A DNA stretch of 64,000 nt from the NCBI GenBank assembly GCA_009733775.1, contig WOGZ01000201.1, positions 1 to 64,000 on the forward strand. Direction: 5' to 3'. The translations under genes and the position numbers were made by a program. The notes under the pieces were generated by a model. That model worked only from the letters and a program-made list of their open reading frames with translations. It was not told the DNA's origin and searched no databases. Positions 11,283 to 23,321 of this stretch are shown in pieces. The DNA comes from Alectoria sarmentosa. Taxonomy: Eukaryota > Ascomycota > Lecanoromycetes > Lecanorales > Parmeliaceae. Position 1 is the first letter of the stretch. Each line of letters begins with the position of its first letter.

Positions 11283-12436
11283 GAAATTTTCAACGGTTAG
11301 TTAGCGCATTGAATAAATACGCAATCCGCTCGAACGAAATCAACATCTCCAGATCATCCCTAGCTCCATTTCGTCGTGGGCATATGTAGTCGTGTGTATG
11401 TATGAGGGAGGCGCGCATCGTACAGAACTAACCTCGTCTCCAGTCTCAATACAATTCCCGGTCTTTGGTTATCGGCGACGAATCAATCACGCGCACGTGG
11501 GACTTTGGTTCAACCATGCCCTTCCCATCAATCAATCTACCGTGAATTGATTACGTTCGACTTCGATTCTTGATATCTTCCGGTTGCAACGGAAGGGCCA
11601 AGCAGTGGTGGGATGATGATGATGATGACGCCGCTGATGGTTTATTGGGCTGCAGCTTACCGATTCCAGTCACGGATTGTGGGTCAGGATGCGGCTGCTT
11701 TGATAAGAATCAGAAGAGGGGGGGGGCAGGTCACATTTGCGATCGCGTGCGGTGAGTAGGAAGAGGAAGATGGCGTTTTGGTGGTTCCGTTTTGGTGTGT
11801 CATGAACAATTTGCGAGACTCTACAGTTGCGATACTCAAAACCTTCTGCCACAAATGGCCTAGCTACCGGCTGTTTCTCGGCTACATTGGCATGAATAAT
11901 GGAAGTACTTCTGTACCTTTACAGCTTTCAAACTTACATGACAGCAAACATGTACTATTATCCGTCAAGTAGCCTGAAAATATAGAATATAGCGAGCAGC
12001 ATCTACTCCACTCCTACCGAGCGCTTATACTCCGTACACGGCAAGGCAGTAATCCACACTTCCACAGAACGCATGCATGTTGCGCTTATAAGAAAGCTGC
12101 CCATGCCGAGCCCGGACGTTATCATCTCGCGCACCTCGCCTAGGCCCAGCAGCACGGTAGAGTACGTGACGATAGAGTACACACATATCGCAAAGGCGTC
12201 ACCAATCCGTCGTCTATATGCATACTTCAATCGCTGCTGCGGACTCGTTATCCGATAACCGCCGAGATGTAACAATTCTTTCTCCTGAAAGTTGCGACTG
12301 TTAACGGTTATCGGATAGAGTGGCTGTGTCTTTGTCATTGGCGTTTCATTCGTATTTCCAGGTCAAGCATTTAAGAGCAAGCGGAGCGCCTGACTTCCCG
12401 GTAAAAGGTGGAATTTTGGTTCAATCCGTTCAGACT
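11283..12436. other. Intergenic stretch with a short inverted repeat
   Basis: No gene I can support. It contains a (GAT)n run near 11610 and a poly-G run at about 11717. The inverted repeat at 12248-12317 is listed separately. A minus-strand frame of 111 residues (12338-12003) has hydrophobic stretches but overlaps that inverted repeat and matches nothing I know. Confidence 0.45.
12248..12317. repeat. 70-bp inverted repeat sharing a motif with the first AT-island edge
   Basis: TATCCGATAACCG (12249-12261) is the exact reverse complement of 12305-12317, so the segment can form a 13-bp stem around a 43-base loop. Directly after the left arm lies CGCCGAGATGTAAC. The same 14-mer, again preceded by a GGATAA-like sequence, occurs at about 18127-18140 where the first AT-rich island begins. 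This suggests two remnants of one repeat family. Confidence 0.55.
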
Positions 12437-14051
12437 ATGCAGTTGGAAATGGGCCCCTCAGCCAACGCAATTCTTGCGTTTCTTCTTTTCCGCTTAGTAT
12501 CTACCTTTTCTCTTCCTTCACGGGATCTAGTCCTTGAAAATCTTCCATATTCGACAAATCTCTCCAGACCCTCAAGCCAATCGTCTTCAAATTTGACAGC
12601 AGTCAAGTTGGGTGATGACCAAGGGACACTGACCTGCCTAGCTGGCTTTCGTAGCCCACCTCTGAATCCTCGAAGCTGCCAAAATGCGTGGGAGAAGATT
12701 CCTGTTTTTGGACAGGAGGGAGAGGAGGTGATTTTTAGGCACCGACATGAGAACCCCCCTACTACGCAAGCGTGAGTGATTTTTGAGAGCTGTCTTTATC
12801 TAGCCTCACGGTTTCGACTGTGTGGCTGGTACCCACACCATATGAGAGCATACACGATATCTCTGCACTACCATCCTGCCTCTGTACTCCCCAGTGCCGA
12901 CTTGGAGTGTCTACAAAATCTTAGTTTCTAAGTTCGTAACAGGGCATTACCTATGCGTTGGCTGAGTGACGATGGGGAGTGTGCTATCGTACGTGAATTT
13001 GAACCTCCTTTACAATACGCGGACTGTTTACCGTCACGCTCCTTTGAGGCTGTCGCGACAGCAAAGCACTTGCTGACCGGTTTCTTTAGGATCTAACCCT
13101 CAAGCCTGGGAAGCAGAACTTCGATGACAGTAGCGGCGACGAGATCGCCAAACTAGCGCAAGACGTGTATGAGAAGTGTGTGGAGAGCCAGGAAAGGGGT
13201 GGATACCTTAAAGATTTCAGTAAGTATCCTTTACGGGTTTCTAAAGTAGAGGTTGATAATCGTACTCAACGAATTTGGCATCTATAATCCCTACATGCGC
13301 TTATATACGAGGTGGTCACTCATCAATACGTGTAGGTCCGAGGAATCAACTCAGGATCGAGTTCAGTAGCTACGAATGGCGACACAGCCTCTCGTGCGAC
13401 CCTGCGCCGTCCGAACCTATGTCTGATGAGTACAAACAGTCATGCGAGGATTCACTTTTGTGGCTGCCTACGAATCCGAAGAAAGAAATTTTCAACACGA
13501 GTCGACTCGCTCCTAGGACCGTTACATACGTACTTCCCAGAAGAGAGCCAAACGGTGAGTGAGATACTCGGGACCGTCATCCTGTACGATCGAACATGCC
13601 AAGTCTTCGCGCGGTAAGAACAATACGGATATCATGGATCTAGCAGAAACTAGTCATGAGATAAGTTTGGCGTTGATGGTCTGCCTTGCAGATGACATTT
13701 GTTTTTCTCTTCTTCTTCCCTGTCCTTGCCTCCTGCTCCATCATGTCACATAAGTTTTTGCCGATGCCTCTCGGCTGACAGATGAAAAAGATCATGGACC
13801 GCTTCTAGTTGACATGCGTACGACTGGAGATGTAACGAGGGCTTCCTGGTGGGATATCTGGAGTGCGGGTGTTGCAGTCAATACGCTGTGTATACAAAAT
13901 GGCTTAACGGGCACATCAAGCGACCTTGGTAAGTTTCATCACTATCCACAGCGGTAGAGAAAATTTCTCCCTTCAAAGAATCCATGGAATTTTTGACTTA
14001 CTGGCTGTTCTAGGCGATGACAGATTGATTTCCATCAGGCTCGGTCTTTAG
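12437..14051 (+). CDS. Secreted protein with a tandemly duplicated cysteine domain
   Basis: Six exons assembled by phase: 12437-12771, 12943-12988, 13090-13219, 13312-13554, 13782-13928 and 14014-14051, giving 312 residues. Residues 1-27 form a signal peptide (second Met at 5), so it is probably secreted. Domain 1 (about 64-192) has Cys 67, 81, 125 and 157 with ALPMRWLSDDGECAI, then SSGDEIAKLAQDVYEKCV, GGY, and a strand-like NQLRIEF. Domain 2 (about 196-312) repeats the plan with Cys 199, 215 and 288, VLPRREPN, SWWDIWSAGVAVNTLCI, GTSSDLG and RLISIRLGL. It lacks the third cysteine. Similar domains with no known function are common in ascomycete secretomes (established only as hypothetical proteins). 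Introns 1 and 4 (171 and 227 bp) are long for this window and the least certain; the other junctions have good GTANGT donors and keep the frame. Confidence 0.75.
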
Positions 14052-15349
14052 TATAATGTTCACAGGGAAACATATGTTTAGCACGACACGGCAGATGACT
14101 TGTTTATAAGCACAAGATATTTTTCCACTCCAAACAAGAACAATCGCGACTCTCCTGGCAATAGAACGGTACTTTACAGTTCCTGGGATCATTTGAGACT
14201 AGTACAAATTTCAAATCAATAACCTATCCGAAAAAAAGCTCATCCGAACAGACAGATACTCCAGATCCTGACACTCGAGATCAACAATCTTCAAGCCCCA
14301 AAGCCTGCATGGTTCAATCCCAACATCTCCACATCCCCTTACAGAACTCCTGAATGATGTTCTCACACACGCGTCAATTGCCAGCCATGATGTTCGATCT
14401 CTTCGCCTCCTAAATGTCTCTCATGCTTATGCTTATGCTTATTGCTCATACCCTCCGCTGAGCCCTATCGATTGTATCGTTCGCTATACTTCTCAACCGC
14501 GCTCGATCCCACTCTCAATCAACATTCTTCAAGCTCTCTTTTATCCTATCCTACCCAAACGGCCCTCCTCTATCTCAGTAAGCATCGAGTCGCTAGCGTA
14601 AGACTTCAAAGAATGTCAAAATCCTGCCAGCAAAACCAGTCAGTCAGTCTTCAGCATGTAAACACACACACGCGGCTATACTTCCAAAAACTGGTCGGTA
14701 TCCCCTTTTCCTCCCTCCGAGTCTTAGTTGGAAAGTCTATCTATTCAGGCAGCGCTCGATTGGTACTATACCCCTGTCTCAAGGCTACTTATTTTTCATG
14801 ACTGACTGATTCTCATAAGTATCGTTAAAGGCTATTAAGGCCTGCCTGCTCATTTTCGTAGGGGGTAGGTAGCATGCTGAACGGTTTGGATTGCATCGTA
14901 TTTTATTTAATGAGAAGGTCGGGGATGGTTCGAGGGGCAGAACTTTAATTGTCTTTAGAAAAAAAAATCGATCGGGGTATCGTAAACAAATCTTGGACGT
15001 CGTGTTTGAGGGGATCGACCCCGTCTCATTCGGTTGCTCAGGCTAAAGTAACATTGACCGAACTCGAAAAGTCCTCTGGGATAGAGAGACAAGAAATTTT
15101 AGGCAAACACTACTTAGATAGTTTTCGACAAAGGCGTAAAAATGAGCCACATAAGCCATGAAGACGCGCTTGAAGCTAATAGACAACAATAAGGACCGGA
15201 AGCGGACATCATCCACTCAGACAAGGCGCAGGACCACCGATCCAGAGGGAGGAACCGATCCGATTTGAAGCCAGCTCTGTCGTCCGTGGTCCGTCCAGAA
15301 CCAGTTCCGAAATCTTCGAATTGATCTGGACCGATGATCTCTTGAACCA
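14052..15349. other. Intergenic stretch with a weak F-box-like trace
   Basis: No intact gene in 1.3 kb. One + frame around 14340-14430 reads PLTELLNDVLTHASI, then VRSLRLLNVSHAYA. That resembles an F-box start but has no in-frame ATG and soon loses coding character. The sequence before 15350 is the 3' flank of the 2EXR-like gene. Confidence 0.4.
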
Positions 15350-15907
15350 TTAGGGACCCGAGTTCGACAAATTAGGGGCGGACCACAGAGCGCCTTGAAA
15401 ATTTCCGACCTTCGCATAAATGCCGCCCTGATAAGTTACCGAAGTGCACGTCCCCCGAAGCCACGAATGCCCATACCGGATGACATTCTGGATCAACGAC
15501 CACCAGTACTCCACCTCTCGAAGCCGATCGACGTCCACGGCCCTGGTGTCCGAACGCGCGACCTCCCCGTAATGGACCATCACCCTGAAACAATCCTGCG
15601 TCAGGAACGGGTGGTTGTGGCGGCAAAAGGCCTCAAAGTCCCGCCTGCTAGGCTCGGTGGAGAGTTCGTTGGGCAAGAAGATGCAGAGTTCTCTGCAGCG
15701 AATTGGTAGGACCAGGCTCTTGTCGACAACCGGATCGGCTCCGAACCAGCCGCTGTACGTTGCCTTTCTATGCAAGAGCTCGATGGCTTCCCGACGGACC
15801 TGATGCGACATTACGAGCAGGGTGGAGAGGCTACCTGATGTGACGATGTACTCGTAAAGTGAGTCACGAAGCTCACGCGGGAAGGTCAGCAGAGGGAAGG
15901 ATGACAT
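15350..15907 (-). CDS. 2EXR/F-box-like protein, copy A
   Basis: Single-exon gene of 185 residues. The N-terminus (MSSFPLLTFPRELRDSLYEY) has the LPxEIRDxIY pattern of the large fungal 2EXR/DUF7730 group of F-box-like proteins. It is followed by a second motif, MSHQVRREAIELLHRKATY. The rest has conserved-looking Trp and Tyr positions (REVEYWWSLIQNVIRYGHSW). A clear paralogue lies at 36541-37014: both start MSSF, both have (S/T)xQxRxEA followed by LHRxATY, and both end with an (E/Q)xxxWxL helix. Proteins of this group are proposed adaptors or regulators, but none has a firmly known job that I can transfer. There is no signal peptide or membrane segment. Confidence 0.75.
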   Translation of the reverse strand: MSSFPLLTFPRELRDSLYEYIVTSGSLSTLLVMSHQVRREAIELLHRKATYSGWFGADPVVDKSLVLPIRCRELCIFLPNELSTEPSRRDFEAFCRHNHPFLTQDCFRVMVHYGEVARSDTRAVDVDRLREVEYWWSLIQNVIRYGHSWLRGTCTSVTYQGGIYAKVGNFQGALWSAPNLSNSGP

Positions 15908-16937
15908 GCTTGACTCTTAACAAGGTTGACTTTGGAATATGACCAAAGGGGTTCGAGGAATGGATGTCAATAAGTGCAGCACAAAATGAACGAACGTGCA
16001 GCATTCTACTATATAAGAGCAGCAAAAGAGCCAAAAGACCCGGTAGATCGAGTGACGTGGCAAGCGAGGAGGTTTGACAAACACTGCCCATCTTCTCCGA
16101 AGCCAGCAAAGCGGGACGGAGGTACCGGGCGCGCGCGGCCCTGCCGCAATCACGATTCAGTCACACGATTCAGTCATTGCGTTCCCGTTCAAGTCCCGTG
16201 CAACGTTGCATCAACCGTCTTCCGGTGCACAACAGCGTTACGATTCCAGCGCTGCGCTATCCCCACAGTCTTCTCTGATGTCCGCGAATCAGAGCATATT
16301 GAAGTGTTCACAACCATGCTCGAGAGGCTGTTACGGAATCGGTCACTGCATAAGTTTTCAAGCCCCACTGAGTCGAACTAGCCGAAGATCGGAAAATGGC
16401 ATGCAACCGAGACTTTGTAATCCAAGACGGAAACATGTGATCCTACAAACGTTTTGGAATCCCCCTGGGGTCCCATCGTGGTAGCATGGTTGTCGTATTA
16501 AGATAGCTAAAACGTATCGTCAGAGGGCCCTTCAGGCTTCGAGCATCGCTTCCGAAATTGCCATTCGATTTCGCTTTCACTGCCCGTTTGCGAACCACTC
16601 TCCATCCCCACTATGATCATCGCTCCCAGCGCCATCATCGCTACCCCGTGGGAAATGCGCTACTAGCCCCGTATCAATTTGTGCCGCCTCTCACAGTCTA
16701 AATCCATATTTCGCATACATCTCGCGTGTATGCCGATCCTCATCCGAGCTCTGCTGAAGTAAGTCCAAGAGCCATTGCCCTTTTCCATCACCTAGCTTCT
16801 TTTTCTTTTCTGCCCAACCCACCAGAGCGGGGTCCAGTCCAATCGATGGCCGATGGTACCATTGCCGCTGGCGCTAGCGCTAGGAGGTAGGTATTCGACG
16901 ATTTTCTTTCGGCACCCGCTTTCGATGACTGCGAGTC
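15908..16937. other. Intergenic stretch, nothing recognised
   Basis: About 1 kb. The left end is the upstream region of the minus-strand 2EXR-like gene. No frame has coding character or a recognisable domain. Confidence 0.5.
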
Positions 16938-18014
16938 TCAGATGTTCGGTGTTTGCGGCCTGAGCAACGCACCGGGATTGCCATCTACCGTCTTACTCCA
17001 AACTCTTTCAATCAGTTCAACAGCTTGATGATTGGTCTTCCGTGATCGCTTCCATCCATCCATCCTTTCTTGGCTATATTTCCGTGCCGCTCCAGATCGA
17101 TCTTTGAAGCAGCCACCTTCATTCAAAGCGTAGAGGAAGTACAGTTTTATCTTCGGTCCACGGCCCGTGAAGCAGCTTGACCGGAACTTTGGCGTTGTCG
17201 TAGCTAGACCAGAGGAACTTCCAACTCCTGATAGATTTGGAATTGACACCTCTAATCAAAGACGACCAAGTCTTCGCTTTGGAATCGGTCCTCGTCATCC
17301 AGCAGGGTTTTGAGTACGGTATTTCCACTTATGGCATCAATGTCAATATACACCGTGGGTATGGATTCGTTTGGGCCCGAAATACAGAATCTAATGGGGG
17401 ATCTGATGAGGGCTACGTCCTTGCCATCATGATTCGTGGGGTCATTTGGTATCTTTTTTCAGGCCTCGATGTCCAGACACTCGGGTACAAATTTACTGAC
17501 CACCGACTCCTGTATCAGCGCCTCGCCAACCCATGGTATTTTGATCGTAGGGCGTGGTATCTCGATCATAGGGTAGGCTTGATCCACAGCGCGCAACCCT
17601 TCTGGCCAAAGAAAATTCTGGACTTGGAATTCTCGTAATAAACTCCCAGCGATGAATTTTTCGATGCAAAACTTCACGAAATCCCACCTCATCCAGCGGC
17701 ATGCCAAGATCCTGGATTTAAGTGTTTCAATCGCTCTTTTCGTGTCTCTTGTAGAGCCAGCCCAGAGAATCTGCGATAATTTATCATAAAGCTCGTCTTG
17801 CCGTAAAGTTTTGATCGGTAAGACTTTCATCACGACCGTCATTCTTATGTGAGCCGACGAGCAGACGGCATGGAAACGTGAAGACGCTAATGGGAGGGAA
17901 ATTGACATTGAGAGATTGGAGGAAGATGTGCTCGAGTATCTCCATTGGAAGACTTTCGAGACCCGACAATGTTGACTTGGTGGGCCGTATTTTCGCCATC
18001 TTAGAAGATATCAT
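16938..18014 (-). pseudogene. Decayed F-box protein gene
   Basis: The minus strand begins with an ATG at 18014 and a good F-box start (LESLPMEILEHIFLQSLNVNF). The frame must then shift by one base near 17890 to continue as LPLASSRFHAVCSSAHIRM and onward. That second frame has in-frame stops at 17461-17459 and 17254-17252. Beyond the first stop it still reads as coding sequence (SGNTVLKTLLDDEDRFQSED). A last shift leads to KLYFLYALNEGGCF and a Lys/Arg-rich end near 16938. The intact ancestor would have been an F-box protein of about 350 residues, a ubiquitin-ligase substrate adaptor. The gene ends a little over 100 bp from the first AT-rich island, so RIP leakage is a possible cause of decay. 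Confidence 0.7.
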
Positions 18015-18114
18015 GCGTGATTTCTTGATGATTGAATGTAGAGGATGGAAAGATTGCGTGAAAGGAATGCAAGAAAGGTAACGTGATCAGGAAAAGCTAA
18101 CTGGAGACTGCTAG

Positions 18115-18141
18115 ACATCGGATAAACGCCGAGATGTAACG
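18115..18141 (+). repeat. Short copy of the 12.25-kb repeat motif at the island border
   Basis: CGGATAAACGCCGAGATGTA, followed by AC, matches the start of the inverted repeat at 12248-12275 with one added base. It stands exactly where normal sequence gives way to the AT-rich island. Confidence 0.5.
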
Positions 18142-18149
18142 AATCTACT

Positions 18150-21115
18150 GACCCTAACCTCTATCATCGTAATCCACCACTATATCATAATTTAATATCA
18201 AAGTTTGATATATATTTTATAAAACTTATAAAATTATTTTCTTTATAAAATCGCTTTATAAAATTCTCTTTACGATATAAAAAACTTTAAATATAACGCA
18301 TCTTTTTTCAATTTTTAATGCATTTTTTTTATTTTCGCTTCTTTAATTTTTGTAAAAATCTCTATATTAAATATTTTTTAATATAACATATACGTTTAAG
18401 TATTTTTTAAATTTTATTAAATTTTATTTATATTTAAACAACTTGTAAATATAGTAATTGAAAATAAAATACGATAAAAATAATTAAAATTTAAATTTGT
18501 TTTGATAATTCAATAATTATTTTTTAAAAGTTTATAATATATTTAAAATAAAATAAAATTGTGATCGTAAAGTTTATATATATTTAAATAATTTACGTTG
18601 CGTAATGAAACGAGATAGGACGAAATTTAAGATATTTAATTTTATCTCGCTTCGAAGCGAGATTTCAACGAGATAATATAAGATTGAAATAAATAAAAAT
18701 TCGAAACAACGAAATATATCTCGTTATTTTAATAGTTTTTAAATAATTTTCATTAAATTTAATTTTGTGTACACAAAAATGCGTAATTAATAATTTATAT
18801 TACGATTTTTAAATTAAAATTACGCCTCGAATTATTAATACTTAAATTAATAATTGAAAAAAAAATTATAACAATGTTTATAAAAATGTTTATAAAATCG
18901 TAATAAAATAATAACTTTAAATTAATATAATTAAAAATCGCAATAAAATAATAAAATTAATTTTAAAATCTCGACGTTAAAATGAAGCGAGATAAGGTTT
19001 TCTCAAAATTCGAAATTTAAATTCGAAACTTTATCTCGAAACTTTATATTAATTTCGTTTCGTTTCGTTTTTTCGTTAAATTATTTTATTTCGTTACGTA
19101 GCGTATAAAATATAAAACTTAAAATAATAATACGATTAATTTACTATTGAATAACTTTAAGCGAAAAAAAAAAACTAAATAAGTTTAAAATAATATACTT
19201 TCGTAATATACTTTATATTAAAAGCGTATTAGAAAAAATCCCGCGCTCGATTTATAAAATAAAAGTCAAGTTAAATTAAAAATTAATGAAAGAATTTAAA
19301 GTTTTTATACAAATTTATCGAATTTATTAAATTTAAAAATACTTATAAAAATTGCTTTCTAAAATTTAATAAAATATATTCGTATATAAAACGCGATATT
19401 TTTGTTTTTTTTCAAAGTTTTTAACGTAGTATTTAATTATTTATAATTATTAAACGAAATTATTTATAATAAAAATATAATAATTTTTATAAAAATAAAA
19501 AAAGCGTATCGATTATAAAGCGCGATATTTTCGAATTTTTTTAATTTATAATTTAATAATAAACGTCGTATTGTTATAATTATATCGCGTTAAATTTTCG
19601 AAGTTTAATTAATTTCGAAAAGATTAATTACTGCGAAATATGTTCGTTAATTTTCGAAAGTTCGAACTCGATTACGAGTCGAAAACTATTATTTTTTAAG
19701 AGTAAAGTTTCATAATTTTATTAAATATCGTTGTTATTAAAAGAGATACGATTTCGCTTTAAATTATCTTTAAAATATTTATTCGAATGAAATTAAATAA
19801 TTTATTCGATAATTAAACGCGCATATTATAAAACTTTTAATAAAATTATAAATTCGATACTTTAAAAAATTCGAGTAAAATCAAATTAATTCGATATATT
19901 TAAACTTAAAAAGTTTCGAAATAATATATCAAATATCGTTTATATTTTATAAAAACTTTTAAAATAAAAAAATTCGAAAAAAAGATTCGAATAAACGCGA
20001 CGTATTACGTTAAAAATCGCTTTTAAAAATTTATTAATTAAAGAATAAATTTCTTTAAATTAAATTTTTTTAAAGTCACGAAAACGTGATTTTAAAAAAG
20101 AAAACAATTAATTAAGCGAGATAATTTATAACGAAAATATAATAATTTATATAAAAATAAATTAAACGTATTAATTATAAAGCGCGATACTCTCGATTTT
20201 TTTAATTTTAAAATTTAATGATAGTCGTCGTATTTTTATAATAATGTTATTTTTTTATTATATATATAAATAATTATATCGATTTTAATCACTTTATTAA
20301 TTTCTCTTATATTATTTTATAACAAACTATTTATTAAAATAATATACTTACGCGTAAATATGTTTTTATTTAATAAATATTGTTTTTATTATAATATATT
20401 AAAATTTGATAAGATAAAATTAAAGCGATTTTAATATTATCAATATTTCGCTTCGCTATATATTCAAATTTATATATATAAAATAATTATATTAAAATCT
20501 TAAATTGCTTATATTAATTTAGTAATAATTTCGTTTTTCAATTTTTTAATTTGTTAAATAAATTTATTTTCAAAATATAAAACTTTATAGTTTTTAAAAT
20601 TATTAAAAACTAAATTTAAAATTAAAATAATATACATACATATTTAATATAAATAAAAATTTATTTATAAAAATAAATATAAAATAAAAATTTCGTATAA
20701 ATATACGAGTTTTTTAATAAAACACTTTAAAATTAATCGAGTCTCGTATAAAAAATAAATAAAAATAAAAATAATAAAGTAATAAAAACTATTATTTAAA
20801 AAATAAATTTAAATTATATTTAATTATATTTAATGAATAATCGCAAATAATATAAATACTTTTAATAATAAAAAATATAAAAAAGTATTAATATATAAAT
20901 AAGTTTATATATTAAATATTAAAGACAATTTCGTTTTATTATATTATATATATATATATATATATTAATTATATATTTAATTAAAAAATCATTTTTTAAT
21001 ATAATTTATATATTGAAGTGTTTTGTTTATATATAATTATTTTGTTAATAATATTCTCATTTATTATAATTATATATACTTTTTAAAATTTTTCAATAAT
21101 TTATTAAAATATTAA
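18150..21115. repeat. AT-rich island 1 (RIP-degraded repeat)
   Basis: About 3 kb of extremely AT-rich sequence with abrupt borders. Most remaining C residues are in CpG. No frame of any length survives and I could not identify the original element. Two segments of about 120 bp, at about 19455-19580 and 20119-20245, are clearly related: both contain TTATAAAGCGCGATA followed by a T run and CGTCGTATT. A third, shorter relative begins near 19393. The ancestral sequence therefore contained internal repeats. Confidence 0.8.
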
Positions 21116-21555
21116 TTTCTATCGCTAAAGTCAAAAACAAAATTCGAGAATATCTGCGCTTAGTATCAATAAAGACCTTTACAAGAGTTTATATTTTTAC
21201 AGTTGAATAAATTCTAGTTTTATATAGAAATAATTTTTCTTTCGAGTTTCTTTTGGTGAGAAAGGATTTAACAGTGATTGCAAAAGGACTAATTTAACCT
21301 TTTATCGGATCTTGATGAGATCTCCATCCTTGATGGAAGTCAAAGCTGAATCATCACATCCCGCGCGGGAGGCTTTGTTTGGTTCGCTTTGAGTACGAAA
21401 GGTATTGCGACAGTATACTGCCCCGAAACGACTTGGGTGATTTCGCTTGTCAATTTCATTTGAGGCGGGTCATTCACCGCCATGCAAGAGCATTCCACGC
21501 GAGCTTACAGAATTCAGCCAAAACACTAAGTTAGACTTGACCTTCTGACCCTGTC
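21116..21555. other. Upstream region of the MFS transporter gene
   Basis: Sequence returns to normal base composition after about 21115. No gene is seen before the ATG at 21556. Confidence 0.5.
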
Positions 21556-23321
21556 ATGGCATCCCAGACTTTGTATCTCCACCAGTCTCCTCTGCGAGAT
21601 CGTAACAATCATGCCAACCGGCATGGCGAGCTCAATGTAGTTGAGATGGACCAGTGGGTCAACAATACCGAAGAAACCCATCCACCCTCAGTACACGAAG
21701 TTTCCCTTCCACCCGCAGATGGGGGAAAGGATGCCTGGCTATTCTTAGCTGGCTGCTTTGTCATGGAGATGTTGCTGTGGGGTTAGCTTTTATGTTCTCC
21801 CGTCCTTCTGCAGCTCTTTGCCTAAGTGCGCTCCTGACTTTCGCTATCAGGCTTTCCTTTCTCGTTTGGTTCGTTTCTGTTTAAGGAAGTCTCTTTATTC
21901 CCGCCTTAATTTCGAAAACAGGAATCTTCCAAGTTTACTACAAGAACCATGAACCATTTTCAACGTCCTCATCTGGAATTCCTATCATTGGTACGACTGC
22001 CACCGTATGTAAGCCTCCTTTCTATTCTACGAATGGTTCTCTGACTTTGTCAAGGGGGTCATGTATCTTGGTTCACCAGTCATCTTCGTCGTGCTTAAGA
22101 AATGGGCTAAGCTTAGGAAATGGAGCAATGTAATTGGGCTTCTGATCATGGTCTCAGCGTTGTTACTATCGTCCTTTGCTTACAAGGTCTGGCACTTGAT
22201 CATTGCTCAGGGACTTCTATACGGTGTTGGGGGCGCGATGTCATATTGTCCATGTATTCTGTACATGGATGAATGGTTCGTACAGAAGACAGGACTGGCC
22301 TTCGGGATAATGTGGGTGAGTCAATGCATTCACAACAGTCAGGGAAACAATTGATGATGTATCTCTTTAAATAGGCGGGGACTGGGCTTGGTGGTCTGAT
22401 CATTCCGTTCATTATGAACTGGAGTCTGGAGAACTACGGATATCGAGCAGTACTGCGGGCTTGGTCTGTAGTTTTGGTACGTATAAATCCTTACGTGTCA
22501 CTCCCATCCCTGTCAAGATTCCCGCTCCGTTCAGATGTCCTCATAGTTTCACGCAGCTTATGGGAACGTGAACAGGTTGTCCTTTTGGGGCCATTAGTAT
22601 ACTACCTCAAACCACGGATACCCACTAGTCGCCATTCCACGTCTCGAAATGTGAGCTTCGGCTTTCTTTCTCTCCGAGCTTTTTGGATGTACCAGATTCC
22701 AAATGTCATTCAGGGTCTGGGATACTTTATCCCAAATCTCTATCTACCGTGTAAGACTTTCTCAGAGCTGCCTATCCGCAGAGTTGCTACTGACGCGGTG
22801 GAAAAGCGTACGCGAGCATGATTGGCCTTTCCTCGATTGCAGGACCCCTTACAGTCGCACTTTTCAACGGAATGCTCGTTCTCGGAACTATTGTTCTCGG
22901 TGCACAGATAGATAAGATACATGTCACAATGGTCATGCTCATCTCAGCTCTCGGGGCTGCACTATCGGTCCTGGTCGTTTGGGGGTGTTCGACTTCTCTG
23001 CCTGCCCTCTGTGCATTCAGCATGATCTACGGCTTCTTCGCTGGGGCCTTCTCAACTTGCTGGACTGGAATCGTCAAAGAGATTCAGGCTAGAGATATAC
23101 ACGCAGACACAGGCCTGGTATTTGGCGTGTTCCTCGCGGGGCGAGGAGTTGGAAATCTGGCTAGTGGCCCATTGAGCGAAGCCTTGCTTGCTGGTAGGCC
23201 TTGGTACAAAAACGTCGCGCTAGGGTACGGGACTGGTTATGGCGAATTGATTGCGTTTGTTGGCGCGACTGCACTACTGAGTGGGATGAGTAGGGCTGGG
23301 AGACGGGCCGGCTGGGTGTAG
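21556..23321 (+). CDS. MFS transporter, monocarboxylate-permease type
   Basis: Seven exons (21556-21781, 21851-21868, 21922-22004, 22055-22315, 22375-22476, 22576-22750, 22807-23321) give 459 residues. Introns are 50-99 bp and all keep the frame. The N-terminal 55 residues are hydrophilic. Then come family motifs: DAWLFLAGCFVMEMLLWGF, FGIFQVYY, SSGIPIIGTTATGVMYLG, ILYMDEWFVQKTGLAFGIMW, AGTGLGGLIIPF, YYLKPRIP, IQGLGYFIPNLYLPSYA, LFNGMLVLGTIVLGAQIDK and FAGAFSTCWTGIVKE. About 12 membrane helices are expected. This is the fungal MCH/MCT-like branch of the major facilitator superfamily; substrates of these permeases are mostly unknown and need not be monocarboxylates. Exon 2 is only 18 nt. The gene is intact although it sits next to AT island 1. 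Confidence 0.88.

Noticed and set aside
12003..12338. Minus-strand ORF of 111 residues with hydrophobic parts
   Set aside because: Overlaps the inverted-repeat element, no known family, no support for its start.
13275..13562. 95-residue ORF as a separate gene
   Set aside because: It is an exon of the six-exon secreted-protein gene plus intron sequence at both ends.
14330..14600. F-box-like reading (LTELLNDVLTHASI)
   Set aside because: No in-frame start codon, only one short motif, no second supporting region; too weak for a gene call.
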